A stretch of 64,000 nucleotides of DNA from Mucilaginibacter dorajii (GTDB lineage Bacteria > Bacteroidota > Bacteroidia > Sphingobacteriales > Sphingobacteriaceae). Under the pieces are notes generated by a model. The model was not told the DNA's origin, did not search any database, and saw nothing but the letters and a program-made list of their open reading frames with translations. Each line of letters opens with the position of its first letter. Position 1 is the stretch's first letter. The position numbers and the translations under genes are program-made. Positions 9,172-19,017 of the stretch are shown here, in pieces. The DNA lies in assembly GCF_024808255.1 (NCBI RefSeq), contig NZ_JANTYS010000004.1:346328-410327 (forward strand), in the 5' to 3' direction.

Positions 9172-11079
9172 ATGAGCGATCAGATTAAACATGAATGCGG
9201 TGTGGCATTTATCCGCTTATTAAAGCCACTATCTTTTTATCAGAAAAAGTACGGAACTGCGCTGTACGGCCTGAACAAGCTTTACCTTTTAATGGAAAAA
9301 CAACACAACCGCGGCCAGGATGGCGCAGGTGTTGCTACCATTAAATTAGATATAGCCCCGGGCAAACGTTACATAAGCAGGCACCGCTCAATGGCTTCAA
9401 ACGCTGTTGCTGATATCTTCGAATACATCCAGAAGAAATTCGCGGATATTCAAAAGGAAACTCCCGAAAAAATGCTTGACGCCGAGTGGCTTAAAGAACA
9501 CGTGAGCTTTACAGGCGAAGTTTTATTAGGGCACCTGCGTTATGGTACCCACGGTAAAAATAGCATTGAAAGCTGCCACCCGTTTTTAAGGCAAAACAAC
9601 TGGCAAACCCGTAACCTGGTTATTGCAGGTAACTTTAACATGACTAATGTTGATGAGTTACTGCAACAGCTTTACGATTTGGGTCAGCATCCTAAGGAGC
9701 AAGCCGACACCATCACCGTATTGGAAAAAATGGGCCACTTTATCGATACCGAGAACCAGGGCTTGTTTGATCAGTACAAACGCGAGGGTTTGGACGATAA
9801 CGTAGAGATTAGCAAGCTGATTGCCAACGATATGGATGTTGCCAAAATTTTGACCAAATCGGCCAAAAACTGGGATGGCGGTTATACCATAGCCGGTATT
9901 TTGGGCCATGGTGACGCGTTTGTAATGCGCGATCCTGTTGGTATCCGCCCGGCATTCTATTATTATAACGACGAGATTGTGGTGGCTGCTTCAGAGCGCC
10001 CTGCTATTCAAACCGCGTTTAATATTCCGATGGAAGAGATCAGGGAAATTAAACCTGGTCACGCGCTTATTGTTAAAAAGAACGGTAAGATAACCGAAAC
10101 CATGTTTAGCGAGCCAAAGGAAAAAAAATCATGTTCTTTTGAACGGATCTATTTTTCACGCGGCAGTGATGCTTCTATTTATCGTGAACGTAAACAATTA
10201 GGCAGGCTGCTTTGCCCTCAAATATTGGATGCTGTTAACCACGATATTAAAAACACCGTATTCTCCTATATCCCAAACACAGCCGAGGTCGCGTTTTACG
10301 GGATGGTTGAAGGTGTTCACAAATATGTAAAAAAATATCAGCGTGATAGGTTGTTAAGCCGCGAAGACAAGATAAGCGATGAAGAGCTTACCGAGATACT
10401 GGCGCTTGCACCACGTGTGGAGAAAATAGCTATTAAGGACGTTAAACTCCGTACTTTCATTACCCAGGATGCCGACCGCAGCGAAATGGTTGCCCACGTT
10501 TATGACACCACCTATGGTTTAATTAAACGTGATACCGATACCCTGGTTGTGCTTGACGACTCGATTGTACGTGGCACCACACTTAAACAAAGTATCCTGA
10601 AAATATTAGACAGGTTAGGCCCTACCAAGGTTGTTGTGGTATCATCGGCTCCGCAGATCCGTTACCCTGATTGCTACGGTATCGATATGTCGCGAATGGG
10701 CGAGTTTGTTGCTTTTGAAGCTGCCATCAGCCTGTTAAAGGAAATGGATAGGGAAGATGTGATCCTTGATGTTTACCAAAAATGTAAGGATAGCATTAAA
10801 CTGCCTAAAGAGAAGGTACAAAACCATGTGAAGGCGATATACGAGCTATTTACAGATCAGCAGGTTTCTGACCGTATAGCCCAGATCATCACCCCCAAAG
10901 AGATTAAATGCGAGGTAAAGGTAATTTATCAAACTTTAGATAACCTGCACATTGCCTGCCCCGATCATACCGGCGACTGGTACTTTAGCGGTGATTACCC
11001 AACCCCAGGCGGTAACAAAGTTGTTAACCGCGCCTTTGTTAACTGGATGGAAGGTAAAAACCAAAGAGCTTATATGTAG
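9172..11079 (+). CDS. purF: amidophosphoribosyltransferase (PurF-type)
   Basis: This 635-residue enzyme would transfer glutamine-derived ammonia to PRPP to make phosphoribosylamine, the first step of purine synthesis. The class II glutaminase domain begins at HECGVAF, so Cys9 would become the N-terminal nucleophile after removal of an 8-residue propeptide, as in other PurF enzymes. The glutaminase part contains GHLRYGTHG and SCHPF. The phosphoribosyltransferase part contains the PRPP loop LVVLDDSIVRGTTLKQS (about residues 460-476). It is longer than the classical roughly 500-residue enzymes because of insertions and a C-terminal extension. Bacteroidota often carry such a long form beside a standard PurF, so it may be a paralogue. 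Confidence 0.85.
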   Translation: MSDQIKHECGVAFIRLLKPLSFYQKKYGTALYGLNKLYLLMEKQHNRGQDGAGVATIKLDIAPGKRYISRHRSMASNAVADIFEYIQKKFADIQKETPEKMLDAEWLKEHVSFTGEVLLGHLRYGTHGKNSIESCHPFLRQNNWQTRNLVIAGNFNMTNVDELLQQLYDLGQHPKEQADTITVLEKMGHFIDTENQGLFDQYKREGLDDNVEISKLIANDMDVAKILTKSAKNWDGGYTIAGILGHGDAFVMRDPVGIRPAFYYYNDEIVVAASERPAIQTAFNIPMEEIREIKPGHALIVKKNGKITETMFSEPKEKKSCSFERIYFSRGSDASIYRERKQLGRLLCPQILDAVNHDIKNTVFSYIPNTAEVAFYGMVEGVHKYVKKYQRDRLLSREDKISDEELTEILALAPRVEKIAIKDVKLRTFITQDADRSEMVAHVYDTTYGLIKRDTDTLVVLDDSIVRGTTLKQSILKILDRLGPTKVVVVSSAPQIRYPDCYGIDMSRMGEFVAFEAAISLLKEMDREDVILDVYQKCKDSIKLPKEKVQNHVKAIYELFTDQQVSDRIAQIITPKEIKCEVKVIYQTLDNLHIACPDHTGDWYFSGDYPTPGGNKVVNRAFVNWMEGKNQRAYM

Positions 11080-11112
11080 CCCCTGGCCCCCTAAAGGGGG
11101 AGTGAAAATATT

Positions 11113-11146
11113 AAGGCGATGAAATTAATTTCATCGCCTTTTTTAT
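11113..11146 (+). terminator. intrinsic terminator after the PurF-like gene
   Basis: A perfect 12-bp stem (AAGGCGATGAAA / TTTCATCGCCTT) with a 4-base loop ends in a T-run, 34 bp after the stop codon. It is flanked by short CCCCCTAAAGGGGG-type and CTCCCCCTTCAGGG-type inverted sequences (11087-11103 and 11166-11181). Confidence 0.9.
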
Positions 11147-11215
11147 TGTACAAGTAAATCAAAAAGCTCCCCCTTCAGGGCTACCGTGTATACACATCTT
11201 TCTAAAAAAGAAAAA

Positions 11216-11356
11216 TGTCATTTCGATAGAGCGAAGGAGGGGTATAAGATGGGGGCGAAAGAGAAATCTTCGACGCCCTGCACCGTCGAATGTCCGCTTT
11301 TACAAGATTTCTCCTCACCTCCGGCGCGCAATCCCACTGGTTCGTTCGAAATGACA
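11216..11356. repeat. palindromic intergenic element with GTCATTTCGA ends
   Basis: The 141-bp element is bounded by the perfect inverted ends TGTCATTTCGA and TCGAAATGACA and has an inner inverted pair around AGAAATCTT / AAGATTTCT. Such elements are common, non-coding and dispersed in Bacteroidota. Together with the terminator just before it, it fills the gene-free stretch 11080-11425. Confidence 0.75.
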
Positions 11357-11425
11357 ACGTTTTTTATTGATGATATGACTCCAAAAAGATGTGGGTACAC
11401 GGGAGCATTCAGGGGGCCGGGGGAC

Positions 11426-12082
11426 TCACGACGCCGTTGGCGCCGAGAAAATAATATGGGTAAGCAGTTTATCAACCAAAACCAATGAGGCTATGATTAA
11501 GGCGATACCGGCAACTTCATTTAAGCGATGGATAAGTTTAACCGAGATCCTGTCGCGCAGTTTATCAGCGTAGAAGGCTTTAAGGGTATCCATGCCAAAC
11601 TGCAGGATAAGAATGGTAAGAAACATTACCGCGATGTGAAATGATCTATGTGGGCTGCCAACCAGGAAGGTAGTACTCGCGGCGCCAATAACCACCGTCC
11701 AATGGAAAAGGAGGGTAGGGTTAAAAATACACATCAGAAAACCTTTAAGGAAGTAGCCAAATCTATCGGCACCGGTAGGTACCTTATTGCCGTAGTTGAT
11801 CTCGGCTTTTTTAAACATATAATAAAGGCCAAGCGCAAATAATATGGCACTGCCTACAATACCCGCTATGAGTTTTGTATGATCAGATACATCAATGTAT
11901 TGTGATCCAAATAATAAGGCACCCACAAAAAAAACGTCGCTGCTTACAACGCCGAGTGCAAGAGCAACGCCTGCATGAAAACCTTTTTCAATGCTGGTTT
12001 TAATAAGAGCAAAAAAGACCGGGCCAGTTAAAAACGTCAACACTAATCCAAACCCTATACCCGAAACAATGGCTTTTATCAT
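11426..12082 (-). CDS. LysE family exporter
   Basis: This 218-residue inner-membrane protein of the LysE/RhtB type exports amino acids or related small molecules. It has about six hydrophobic segments. The N-terminal helix contains the family pattern GLVLTFLTGPVFFALIKTSIEKGF, followed by ALALGVVSSDVFF. Substrate cannot be read from the sequence. The gene faces away from the sugar permease at 12250, and the two share a 167-bp intergenic region with a small inverted repeat close to the lysE-like start. Confidence 0.88.
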   Translation of the reverse strand: MIKAIVSGIGFGLVLTFLTGPVFFALIKTSIEKGFHAGVALALGVVSSDVFFVGALLFGSQYIDVSDHTKLIAGIVGSAILFALGLYYMFKKAEINYGNKVPTGADRFGYFLKGFLMCIFNPTLLFHWTVVIGAASTTFLVGSPHRSFHIAVMFLTILILQFGMDTLKAFYADKLRDRISVKLIHRLNEVAGIALIIASLVLVDKLLTHIIFSAPTAS

Positions 12083-12093
12083 TAAGTTAGGCT

Positions 12094-12111
12094 TTGTTCA
12101 TTTTTGAACAA
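12094..12111. promoter_or_regulatory. inverted repeat upstream of the LysE-like gene
   Basis: TTGTTC, six bases, GAACAA forms a perfect 6-bp inverted repeat 11 bp upstream of the start codon. It could be an operator or a hairpin in the leader. No regulator gene adjoins it. Confidence 0.3.
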
Positions 12112-12249
12112 TGCGAATATGCAATTTTATCTATTAAACAACGAAACTTAAAATTGTGATTTATTTAATTAAAAAAAGTATAGCCACTTTTACAAAAAAT
12201 GAATTATGTTTAACGATTCAAAATCTATTCTGTATAACCAATTTTAAAA

Positions 12250-13905
12250 ATGGAACAAAACAAGGCCAAAAGTTATAGTTCGGCGCTTTATACGCTAATA
12301 ACTGTATTTTTCTTCTGGGGTTTCTTAGCCGCCTCTAATGGTGTATTCATACCCTTTTGCAAAGAACACTTTCACTTAACCCAGTTTGAATCACAGTTGA
12401 TCGACTTTACCTTTTATGGTGGTTATTTCATTGGCTCACTGATATTATATTTTGCCTCATCTATAAGCAAAGTAGATATCATGAATAAAATGGGTTATAA
12501 AAATGGTATTATTTTAGGTCTTATTGTATCGGCAGTTGGTGCATTGGGTATGATTCCCGCTATCGCTTCAGGTTCTTTCGGCTTTATATTAGCAGTATTT
12601 TTCATTATAGCTGTTGGTTTTTCATTGCAACAAACAGCAGCGAATCCGTTTGTGGTGGCTTTAGGTCCACCGGAGACTGGTTCAAACCGTTTAAATTTTG
12701 CAGGTAGTATCAATAACATCGGTGGTTTGTTAGGCCCGGTGGTTGTGGGAATTATTTTGTTTGGTTCGGCATCGGCTAAAATTGCAGCTAAGGATGTGCA
12801 GATCTCTTCCGTAAATAACCTTTATTACATGCTTGCCGGTTTGTTTATTGCGGTTGCTATATTCTTTTGGTTTTCAAACTTACCAAAGGTTACCAGCGAC
12901 GAAAAAATAGAGCCGAGTGGTAAAGCAAATACCCCGCTTTTAATTATGTTTTTGGCGTTCCTGCTTATTTTGGCAGCCGACCCGTTAAGTGCTTATCTCA
13001 ATAAGCTGCTATCTTCAGATCACATAAAAAGCCAGTATTTTGTTTACGCATCTTTAGCTATTATTGTATTAACACTGGTAGGTACCATATTGGCCGCTAA
13101 AAAAAGCAAAGAAGGCTGGGGCGCTATGCAATATCCTCAATTGATTTTGGGTATGCTGGCCATATTTACTTATGTCGGTACCGAGGTTACTATCCAAAGT
13201 AACATGGGCTCATTGTTAAAAACGCCTGAGTTTGGTTCTTTCAAGGAATCGGAAATAGCACCATATATCTCATTATATTGGGGTAGCTTAATGATCGGTC
13301 GTTTTGCAGGTGCAATTGGTGCGTTCAATCTTTCAAAAACTGCTAAATACGTACTAACCATCCTGATCCCTTTCATCGCGTTTGGTATTGTATTGCTTGT
13401 AAATGCTGCAACCGGTGTAAACGTGAGTAACCTGTATGGTTATGCAGCTTGTGTAGCTATCCTGATTGTTGCTTTCTTTATCGGTCAGCAAAAACCTACC
13501 CGTACACTGGCTGTATTGGGTTTATTAGGTATGGTATTTATGTTAACAGGTTTGGCTACAACCGGTAAGGTTGCAACCTTTGCCTTTATCAGTGGTGGGT
13601 TGTGCTGTTCAATTATGTGGCCTTCCATTTTCTCATTAGCTATTACAGGTTTAGGAAAATACACCAGCCAGGGTTCGGCATTTTTGATCATGATGATTCT
13701 TGGTGGTTCAATCATTCCACCATTGCAAGGTAAAATAGCCGATGGTAGCAACAATGTTATCCCCGGCATGAGCGGTATTCACTTCTCTTATATAGTACCT
13801 GTATTGGGCTTTGCTTACCTTGCTTATTTTGCGTGGAAAGTTAGCCGCGAACTACGCAGTCAGGGTATCGATCTTGACCATGTTGAAGTAGCAGCCGGCC
13901 ACTAA
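12250..13905 (+). CDS. sugar MFS transporter (FucP/glucose-galactose type)
   Basis: This 551-residue major facilitator permease would import a sugar by proton symport. The N-terminus ([22 protein letters not shown]) and the segment [26 protein letters not shown] (about residues 120-145) are typical of the FucP/GluP group. It is longer than the usual 420-440 residues, with extra hydrophobic segments in the central region. The substrate (fucose, glucose, galactose or another hexose) is not decided by sequence. The 167-bp upstream gap is AT-rich and holds its promoter. Confidence 0.9.
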   Translation: MEQNKAKSYSSALYTLITVFFFWGFLAASNGVFIPFCKEHFHLTQFESQLIDFTFYGGYFIGSLILYFASSISKVDIMNKMGYKNGIILGLIVSAVGALGMIPAIASGSFGFILAVFFIIAVGFSLQQTAANPFVVALGPPETGSNRLNFAGSINNIGGLLGPVVVGIILFGSASAKIAAKDVQISSVNNLYYMLAGLFIAVAIFFWFSNLPKVTSDEKIEPSGKANTPLLIMFLAFLLILAADPLSAYLNKLLSSDHIKSQYFVYASLAIIVLTLVGTILAAKKSKEGWGAMQYPQLILGMLAIFTYVGTEVTIQSNMGSLLKTPEFGSFKESEIAPYISLYWGSLMIGRFAGAIGAFNLSKTAKYVLTILIPFIAFGIVLLVNAATGVNVSNLYGYAACVAILIVAFFIGQQKPTRTLAVLGLLGMVFMLTGLATTGKVATFAFISGGLCCSIMWPSIFSLAITGLGKYTSQGSAFLIMMILGGSIIPPLQGKIADGSNNVIPGMSGIHFSYIVPVLGFAYLAYFAWKVSRELRSQGIDLDHVEVAAGH

Positions 13906-13916
13906 TTTTTAAAACT

Positions 13917-13984
13917 GTCATTGGTCATTGGGTCATTAAGTCATTTTTTAGGTGATTTAATGACCCAATGACGTTAATGACCAA
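13917..13984. repeat. long imperfect hairpin made of tcattggtcatt-type repeats
   Basis: TCATTGGGTCATTAA pairs with TTAATGACCCAATGA, and an outer arm GTCATTGGTCATT pairs with AATGACCAAATGAC. The same motif family occurs at 25020-25054 and 30149-30275, with a trace at 37700-37725. Here it lies between the MFS stop and the dCMP deaminase start and may end the MFS transcript. Confidence 0.7.
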
Positions 13985-13992
13985 ATGACTTA

Positions 13993-14451
13993 ATGATGAA
14001 ACCAAGTTTCGATTCTATTTTTATGAACCTGGCAACAGACCTGGCTATGCGCTCACACTGTGTTAAAGCTCACGTAGGCGCTGTTTTAACCCGCGATACC
14101 CGTATTATATCCATAGGCTACAACGGGCCGCCTGCGGGCACGCATAACTGCGACGAGGAATGGCCGGGGGTAGGTTGCGCACGCGATTCAAAAGGGAGCT
14201 GTTCCTTAGCCCTCCACGCCGAAGAAAACGCGATATTATACGCCGTAAAAAGCGGTGCCCGTTTAGAGGGTGCAACTTTGTACACCACACTTTCGCCTTG
14301 TATTGCTTGCGCGAGGCTCATCTATTCGGCAGGGATAACCAAAGTTTACTTTGATAAATCATACGCCGAGTACAAAGGCATTGGCAGCGATGAAGGTGTT
14401 GATTTTTTAAACAGGTTTGGGGTACCTACAGTAAGGTTTGTGGAGGATTAA
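13993..14451 (+). CDS. dCMP deaminase family protein
   Basis: This 152-residue cytoplasmic enzyme would deaminate dCMP to dUMP, feeding thymidylate synthesis. The zinc and catalytic motif HAEENAI (about residue 75) and the paired-cysteine motif SPCIACARLI (about 101-110) are intact, and NCDEEWPGVGCARD is typical of the ComEB/dCMP deaminase group. The first of two adjacent in-frame ATG codons is used. The start lies directly after the tcatt-type repeat. The gene ends facing cmk, so two pyrimidine nucleotide genes converge here. Confidence 0.92.
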   Translation: MMKPSFDSIFMNLATDLAMRSHCVKAHVGAVLTRDTRIISIGYNGPPAGTHNCDEEWPGVGCARDSKGSCSLALHAEENAILYAVKSGARLEGATLYTTLSPCIACARLIYSAGITKVYFDKSYAEYKGIGSDEGVDFLNRFGVPTVRFVED

Positions 14452-14474
14452 AGTGGAAGAGCAGTGACGAATTC

Positions 14475-14507
14475 AGACTTACGAAGTTTCAAAAACTTCG
14501 TAAGTCT
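14475..14507. terminator. bidirectional hairpin between dCMP deaminase and cmk
   Basis: A perfect 15-bp stem (AGACTTACGAAGTTT / AAACTTCGTAAGTCT) with a 3-base loop lies between two convergent genes. There is no long T-run, but its position suggests termination in both directions. This palindrome is also a common dispersed type in the group. Confidence 0.65.
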
Positions 14508-14522
14508 CCGTAGAAGAGTCTT

Positions 14523-15200
14523 TCACTCCGCCATAAAAGGCTCAATATGGCTCAATGCAAATAGCAACTGCTCTTCCTGGCTCAGATCGGTATTGTCCAG
14601 AATTATCGCGTCTTCGGCCCTTGTGAGCGGACTTTCCTTGCGGGTAGTATCCTGGTAATCGCGGTGCGCAAGGTTGTCAAAAACTTCTTCTAAGGTGATG
14701 TTTGGGTTTGTGGGTAAAAGCTCGTTATAGCGTCGTTCGGCCCTTACCTTTGGGTCGGCAGTCATGAAAAATTTAACCTGCGCATGCGGAAAAACTACAG
14801 TGCCGATATCCCTGCCATCCATTACTATATTTTTTGATTTGCCTAAACGCTGTTGCTGTTTAACCATGGCCACGCGTACATCATGGATGGCCGAAACCGG
14901 ACTTACTTTATCGGCAACATGCATCTGGCGGATCTCGTCAGATACATCTTCATCATTCAATGTAATATGAGTTTGGTAATCGCGGGAGTGGAAATTGAGG
15001 TGGATGTTTTTTAATGCGGTTGCAATTTGCTCGTTGTTTTGCAAATCCACATTGTTACGTATAAAATATAAAGTTACAGCGCGGTACATAGCGCCGCTGT
15101 CAACGTAAATAAAATGAAGCTTTTTTGCTAATGCCTTTGCCAGCGTGCTTTTGCCGCAAGATGAATAACCATCAATTGCTACTACGATGTTGTTGCTCAT
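14523..15200 (-). CDS. cmk: (d)CMP kinase
   Basis: This 225-residue cytoplasmic kinase phosphorylates CMP and dCMP with ATP. The P-loop GYSSCGKSTLAKAL lies at residues 11-24, followed by DSGAMYRAVTLY, which binds the nucleotide. The segment IVMDGRDIGTVVFPHA is the cmk signature. RRYNELLPTNPNITLEEVFDNLAHRDYQDTTR forms the lid. Length is normal. The upstream gap to fmt holds no other gene. Confidence 0.96.
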   Translation of the reverse strand: MSNNIVVAIDGYSSCGKSTLAKALAKKLHFIYVDSGAMYRAVTLYFIRNNVDLQNNEQIATALKNIHLNFHSRDYQTHITLNDEDVSDEIRQMHVADKVSPVSAIHDVRVAMVKQQQRLGKSKNIVMDGRDIGTVVFPHAQVKFFMTADPKVRAERRYNELLPTNPNITLEEVFDNLAHRDYQDTTRKESPLTRAEDAIILDNTDLSQEEQLLFALSHIEPFMAE

Positions 15201-15354
15201 AAAGCCGCTAAATTAAGGAATTTTGCTAATGGTTGATGCCCGTTCAAGTTGTTTTAATAGCCCCAATCAACGTTGTTAAAAGTGATTGCCAGCCAAATAC
15301 TTAACACTTTTAGGCACTGGTAATGTTGCCCGTTAAAGGCGGTTGTGCCCTAAA

Positions 15355-16272
15355 CTATAATTTTACACCCCTTAAGAAATCTTCAATCCCCATCCGTTTT
15401 TTGCCTTCCAGTTGTACATCCTTTGCGCTGATAAAGCCACCTTTGGCGGCAAATTTTAAAAAGGTTTTGCCATCAGTAAGGAAACCGCCGGGTTGTATGG
15501 CGGGCTCATCTATCAATAATTCAGATGCGTATATCTTCAGAATTTTGCCGTTCAGATCGGTAAAGGCCGTAGGTACAGGGCTTAAACCACGTATTTTATT
15601 ATAAATAGCTTCAGCGGGCTGCAGCCAGTCTATCTGGCAATCCTCTTTAAAAATCTTAGGCGCGTGTTTCAGCTCTTCACCTGTTAATAATTGTACCTGC
15701 GGGTGCTCGTTATAACGGCCGCTTTCAACCGCTTTTACGGTTTTTACCAGCAGGCCTGCGCCCTTGTTCATGAGGCGGTCGTGCAAATCGCCGGCAGATT
15801 CATGGCCCGTAAGCGTTATCTTTTCGGTAAATAAAACATCGCCTGTATCAATTTCATGTTTCAGGAAAAAGGTTGTTACGCCACTTTCTTTTTCGCCGTT
15901 AATGAGTACCCAATTAATTGGGGCGGCGCCGCGGTATTGCGGCAATAACGATGCGTGTAAATTTATGGTGCCTTTGGCAGGCATGGTCCAAACAGCTTCG
16001 GGCAACATGCGGAAGGCCACTACCACCTGCAAATCGGCCCCCAGTGCTTTAAGCTCGGACAAAAACTCCGGACTTTTTAATTTTTCGGGTTGTAAAACTT
16101 TTAACCCGTTTGCTACCGCATATTGTTTTACCGCCGATTCGTTAAGTTTTTGCCCGCGACCTGCCGGTTTATCGGGAGCAGTTACAACGCCAACAATATC
16201 ACTGCTGGCTTTAATTAAAGCATCAAGCGATGCAACTGCAAACTCGGGGGTACCCATAAATACAATTCTCAT
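15355..16272 (-). CDS. fmt: methionyl-tRNA formyltransferase
   Basis: This 305-residue enzyme formylates initiator Met-tRNA using 10-formyl-tetrahydrofolate. Family marks are MRIVFMGTPEFAVASLDAL at the N-terminus, the catalytic region GTINLHASLLPQYRGAAPINW (about 105-125) and the C-terminal OB-like tRNA-binding domain. Length is normal. It is followed downstream by cmk, which is separately spaced, and preceded by the NamZ-like gene 29 bp upstream on the same strand. Confidence 0.96.
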   Translation of the reverse strand: MRIVFMGTPEFAVASLDALIKASSDIVGVVTAPDKPAGRGQKLNESAVKQYAVANGLKVLQPEKLKSPEFLSELKALGADLQVVVAFRMLPEAVWTMPAKGTINLHASLLPQYRGAAPINWVLINGEKESGVTTFFLKHEIDTGDVLFTEKITLTGHESAGDLHDRLMNKGAGLLVKTVKAVESGRYNEHPQVQLLTGEELKHAPKIFKEDCQIDWLQPAEAIYNKIRGLSPVPTAFTDLNGKILKIYASELLIDEPAIQPGGFLTDGKTFLKFAAKGGFISAKDVQLEGKKRMGIEDFLRGVKL

Positions 16273-16301
16273 GTTATATGCTATTTTATTTGCTTCTGCT
16301 A

Positions 16302-17546
16302 TTAGTTGTACAATAAGTATTTACTGCGTGTTTTATTGAATTTTTTTAAACCGGGCTGCCAGCTCCTACGGATCTCATTTTCGGTTTTACCTTCGGTTAT
16401 TTGCGTTTGCAACTCTTTACCACCGGCCAGTTTGTTAAAATACGCGTTAAAAAAATGATCCTTATCGGGGAAAGCTTTGTAAAGTTCAATAAGCCAGGCC
16501 AGGTTAATGTGCCCCATGGTCGTGATCTTCTCTACGCCGTAGCTTTTTAAATCGATACCAAAACATTCCTTATCTTTTTGAGGTGGGTTTTCGCTCATGC
16601 CCGGGATGCTTAACGGTGTAAAGGAGTACTTGTAGATCCCTTTTAATAAAGGATGCCCAAGCACCAGGAACGGAAAATAAGTGCCCCTGCCCAGGCTAAA
16701 AGTGGTACCCTCAAACAGGCAAACGCTGGGATATAGTAAAATAGATTGATTGGTATTTAAATTGGGCGACGGGTTTACCGGCAATTTGTAAGGCATATTG
16801 TGGCTGTAATTGGCCACTTTAATGATCTTTAATTTGCATTTTACGCTGTTTTTAAGCCAGTGCTCGCCATTGATCATTTGGGCGTATTCGCCAATGGTCA
16901 TGCCGTGGCTGATGGGAATAGGGTGCATACCTACAAATGAGCGGTAGGCGGTATCTAATATCGGCCCATCAACAAGGTACCCGTTTGGGTTGGGCCTGTC
17001 CAATATCATCAGCTCAATATTATTTTCGGCGCAGGCCTCCATCACATAGTGCAGGGTTGATATATAAGTATAAAACCGTGCACCAACATCCTGTATGTCA
17101 AATATCATCAGGTCGATGCCTTTTAAATCTTCGGGCGTTGGCTTGTAATGTTTATTACCGTACAAGGATATTACGGGTAAGCCTGTTTTGGTATCAACCG
17201 CATCGGTAACAACCGCGCCGTTGCTGGCATTACCGCGGAAGCCATGCTCCGGACCGAAAACTTTTTTGATGCCGATGCCGCGTTTAAGCAAACTATCAAC
17301 GCTGGGCGTAAGGGTTTTACCAATAACAGAAGTTTGATTAACAACCATCCCAATATTTTTTCCCTTAAGATAGTCAAAATACAGCGGAACCTGGTCGGCT
17401 CCGGTAATTATTTCTGAGTCAATTTTCTTGTCGGTCTTAACACTATCGGCAGGCTTGCTATGGTTAATAATCGCATTGCCACTTGTGGTATGGATACTTA
17501 GTATTGCTATTAGTGCGCTTTGAATAAAAACAGGAATGGTTCTCAT
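16302..17546 (-). CDS. NamZ-like (DUF1343) exo-beta-N-acetylmuramidase
   Basis: This 414-residue protein has an N-terminal signal peptide (about residues 1-24), so it works in the periplasm or outside. The body matches the DUF1343 family, whose member NamZ removes terminal MurNAc from peptidoglycan fragments. Visible conserved pieces are KVFGPEHGFRG, GLPVISLYG, MIFDIQDVGARFYTYISTLH, LDRPNPNG and FEGTTFSLGRGT. It probably serves cell-wall recycling. It is upstream of fmt on the same strand and divergent from the permease at 17632. Confidence 0.88.
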   Translation of the reverse strand: MRTIPVFIQSALIAILSIHTTSGNAIINHSKPADSVKTDKKIDSEIITGADQVPLYFDYLKGKNIGMVVNQTSVIGKTLTPSVDSLLKRGIGIKKVFGPEHGFRGNASNGAVVTDAVDTKTGLPVISLYGNKHYKPTPEDLKGIDLMIFDIQDVGARFYTYISTLHYVMEACAENNIELMILDRPNPNGYLVDGPILDTAYRSFVGMHPIPISHGMTIGEYAQMINGEHWLKNSVKCKLKIIKVANYSHNMPYKLPVNPSPNLNTNQSILLYPSVCLFEGTTFSLGRGTYFPFLVLGHPLLKGIYKYSFTPLSIPGMSENPPQKDKECFGIDLKSYGVEKITTMGHINLAWLIELYKAFPDKDHFFNAYFNKLAGGKELQTQITEGKTENEIRRSWQPGLKKFNKTRSKYLLYN

Positions 17547-17631
17547 AAAATATTGTGTTGAAACAATTTAAAAAGTAGCAGGTTTAATAGCAAAACCGCA
17601 TATTTGCGAAGGTACTAAAAAACATTCTGCA

Positions 17632-18852
17632 TTGAGTTTCGCCTCCTTTATATCAGCCCGGATAACATTCAAGTCAAAGCGTACATTTTCAAAACTGATT
17701 GTACGCATTGCCATTATTGGCATTATGCTTGGTTTGGGGGTAATGATATTATCGTTAGCCATTGTTAAAGGATTTAAACACGAGATTCGCGAAAAAGTTC
17801 GTGGCTTTGCCGGCGATCTGCGGGTAGTGAAGTTTGATTTGAATGGTTCTTATGAAAGTTCGCCTATAACTTATGATGCTGCCTTTGTACAAAAGGTGCT
17901 TAAAATACCTTCGGTAACCAATGTGATGCCCACCGCTACCAAACCGGGTATCATCAAAGCCAATAACGAAATTGAAGGCGTTGTATTAAAGGGCGTTGAC
18001 AAAAGTTACGACTGGAGTTACTTTAAAAAGATGATGGTTGCCGGCGATGTGATCGATTTTAAAGATTCTGTTGAGGCGCAAAAAGAGATCATGCTATCGC
18101 AAACTACCGCAAACCGGCTAAAACTTAAAGTGGGCGATAAACTGCTGATGTATTTTGTGCAGGAGGGGTTACGCAAGCGCCAGTTTAAAATAAAAGGCAT
18201 TTTTAGCATTGGGGTAGAGGAGGTTGATAAAACCTTTGTGGTTGGCGCGCTATCATTAATAAACCGCGTTAACAACTGGAAGCCCGGCGAAATAGGCCAG
18301 TATGAAATACGCGTTGCCGATTTTGACCAGGTAAATGCCGCGGCCGATAGGATAGATGATATTTTGCCCATCAAAGAAAAAACGAATACAGTTATGGATG
18401 ATTATCCTAACATTTTTGAGTGGCTTGACCTGTTAGATGTAAACTCGGTAGTGATGCTGGTACTCATGGTAATTGTAGCGGTGATCAATATGATCTCGGC
18501 ATTGTTGATCATGATATTGGAGCGTACCGCCATGATAGGCATGTTTAAAGCCATGGGGGCATCAAACTGGAACATTCAAAAAGTATTTTTATTTAATGCT
18601 ACCTACCTGATAGGATTGGGCCTGCTGTTGGGTAATGCTTTAGGTTTAGGTTTGGGCTTTTTTCAGCAACAAACCCACTTCTTCCAGCTCGACCAGGCCT
18701 CTTATTACATGACCTTTGTACCCGTAATGTTTAGCGGTTTTGATATCCTTTGGCTTAATGTAGGCACGCTGGTCATTTGCCTGCTGGTACTTATTGTACC
18801 ATCTATGCTGGTAAGCAAAATTTCGCCGGTGAAGGCTATCAGGTTTAAATAA
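17632..18852 (+). CDS. FtsX-like permease, lipoprotein-releasing (LolC/E) type
   Basis: This 406-residue inner-membrane protein has an N-terminal helix (about 22-45), a large periplasmic MacB-like domain (about 50-265) and three C-terminal helices of the FtsX fold. It would be the permease of an ABC transporter that extracts lipoproteins for the outer membrane. The start is TTG, which gives the usual N-terminus SFASFISARITFKSKRTFSKLIVRIAI. No ATPase gene adjoins it, so the LolD partner must be elsewhere. It is divergent from the NamZ-like gene. Confidence 0.88.
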   Translation: MSFASFISARITFKSKRTFSKLIVRIAIIGIMLGLGVMILSLAIVKGFKHEIREKVRGFAGDLRVVKFDLNGSYESSPITYDAAFVQKVLKIPSVTNVMPTATKPGIIKANNEIEGVVLKGVDKSYDWSYFKKMMVAGDVIDFKDSVEAQKEIMLSQTTANRLKLKVGDKLLMYFVQEGLRKRQFKIKGIFSIGVEEVDKTFVVGALSLINRVNNWKPGEIGQYEIRVADFDQVNAAADRIDDILPIKEKTNTVMDDYPNIFEWLDLLDVNSVVMLVLMVIVAVINMISALLIMILERTAMIGMFKAMGASNWNIQKVFLFNATYLIGLGLLLGNALGLGLGFFQQQTHFFQLDQASYYMTFVPVMFSGFDILWLNVGTLVICLLVLIVPSMLVSKISPVKAIRFK

Positions 18853-19017
18853 GGGCGATTCAAAAACGCAGTTTTCAATTTCAGCCTGTGGGCGGTGTTT
18901 TCACCGCACCACTATTAAACGCGTCATTGTGAGTTGTTCCTCCTGCCCATGACGTTTGAATATTTACGTAAGCATCGGTTTTGAACGCGGGCGAAGACTC
19001 ACCCGGCTCGGCACAGA

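Noticed and set aside
11186..11573. ORFs of 60-100 codons in the intergenic region after the PurF-like gene
   Set aside because: They run through the palindromic GTCATTTCGA element and the 3' end of the LysE-like gene. No homology or start signal is visible.
14464..14658. 64-codon ORF over the hairpin before cmk
   Set aside because: It lies antisense to the cmk end and inside the palindrome, with no signs of coding.
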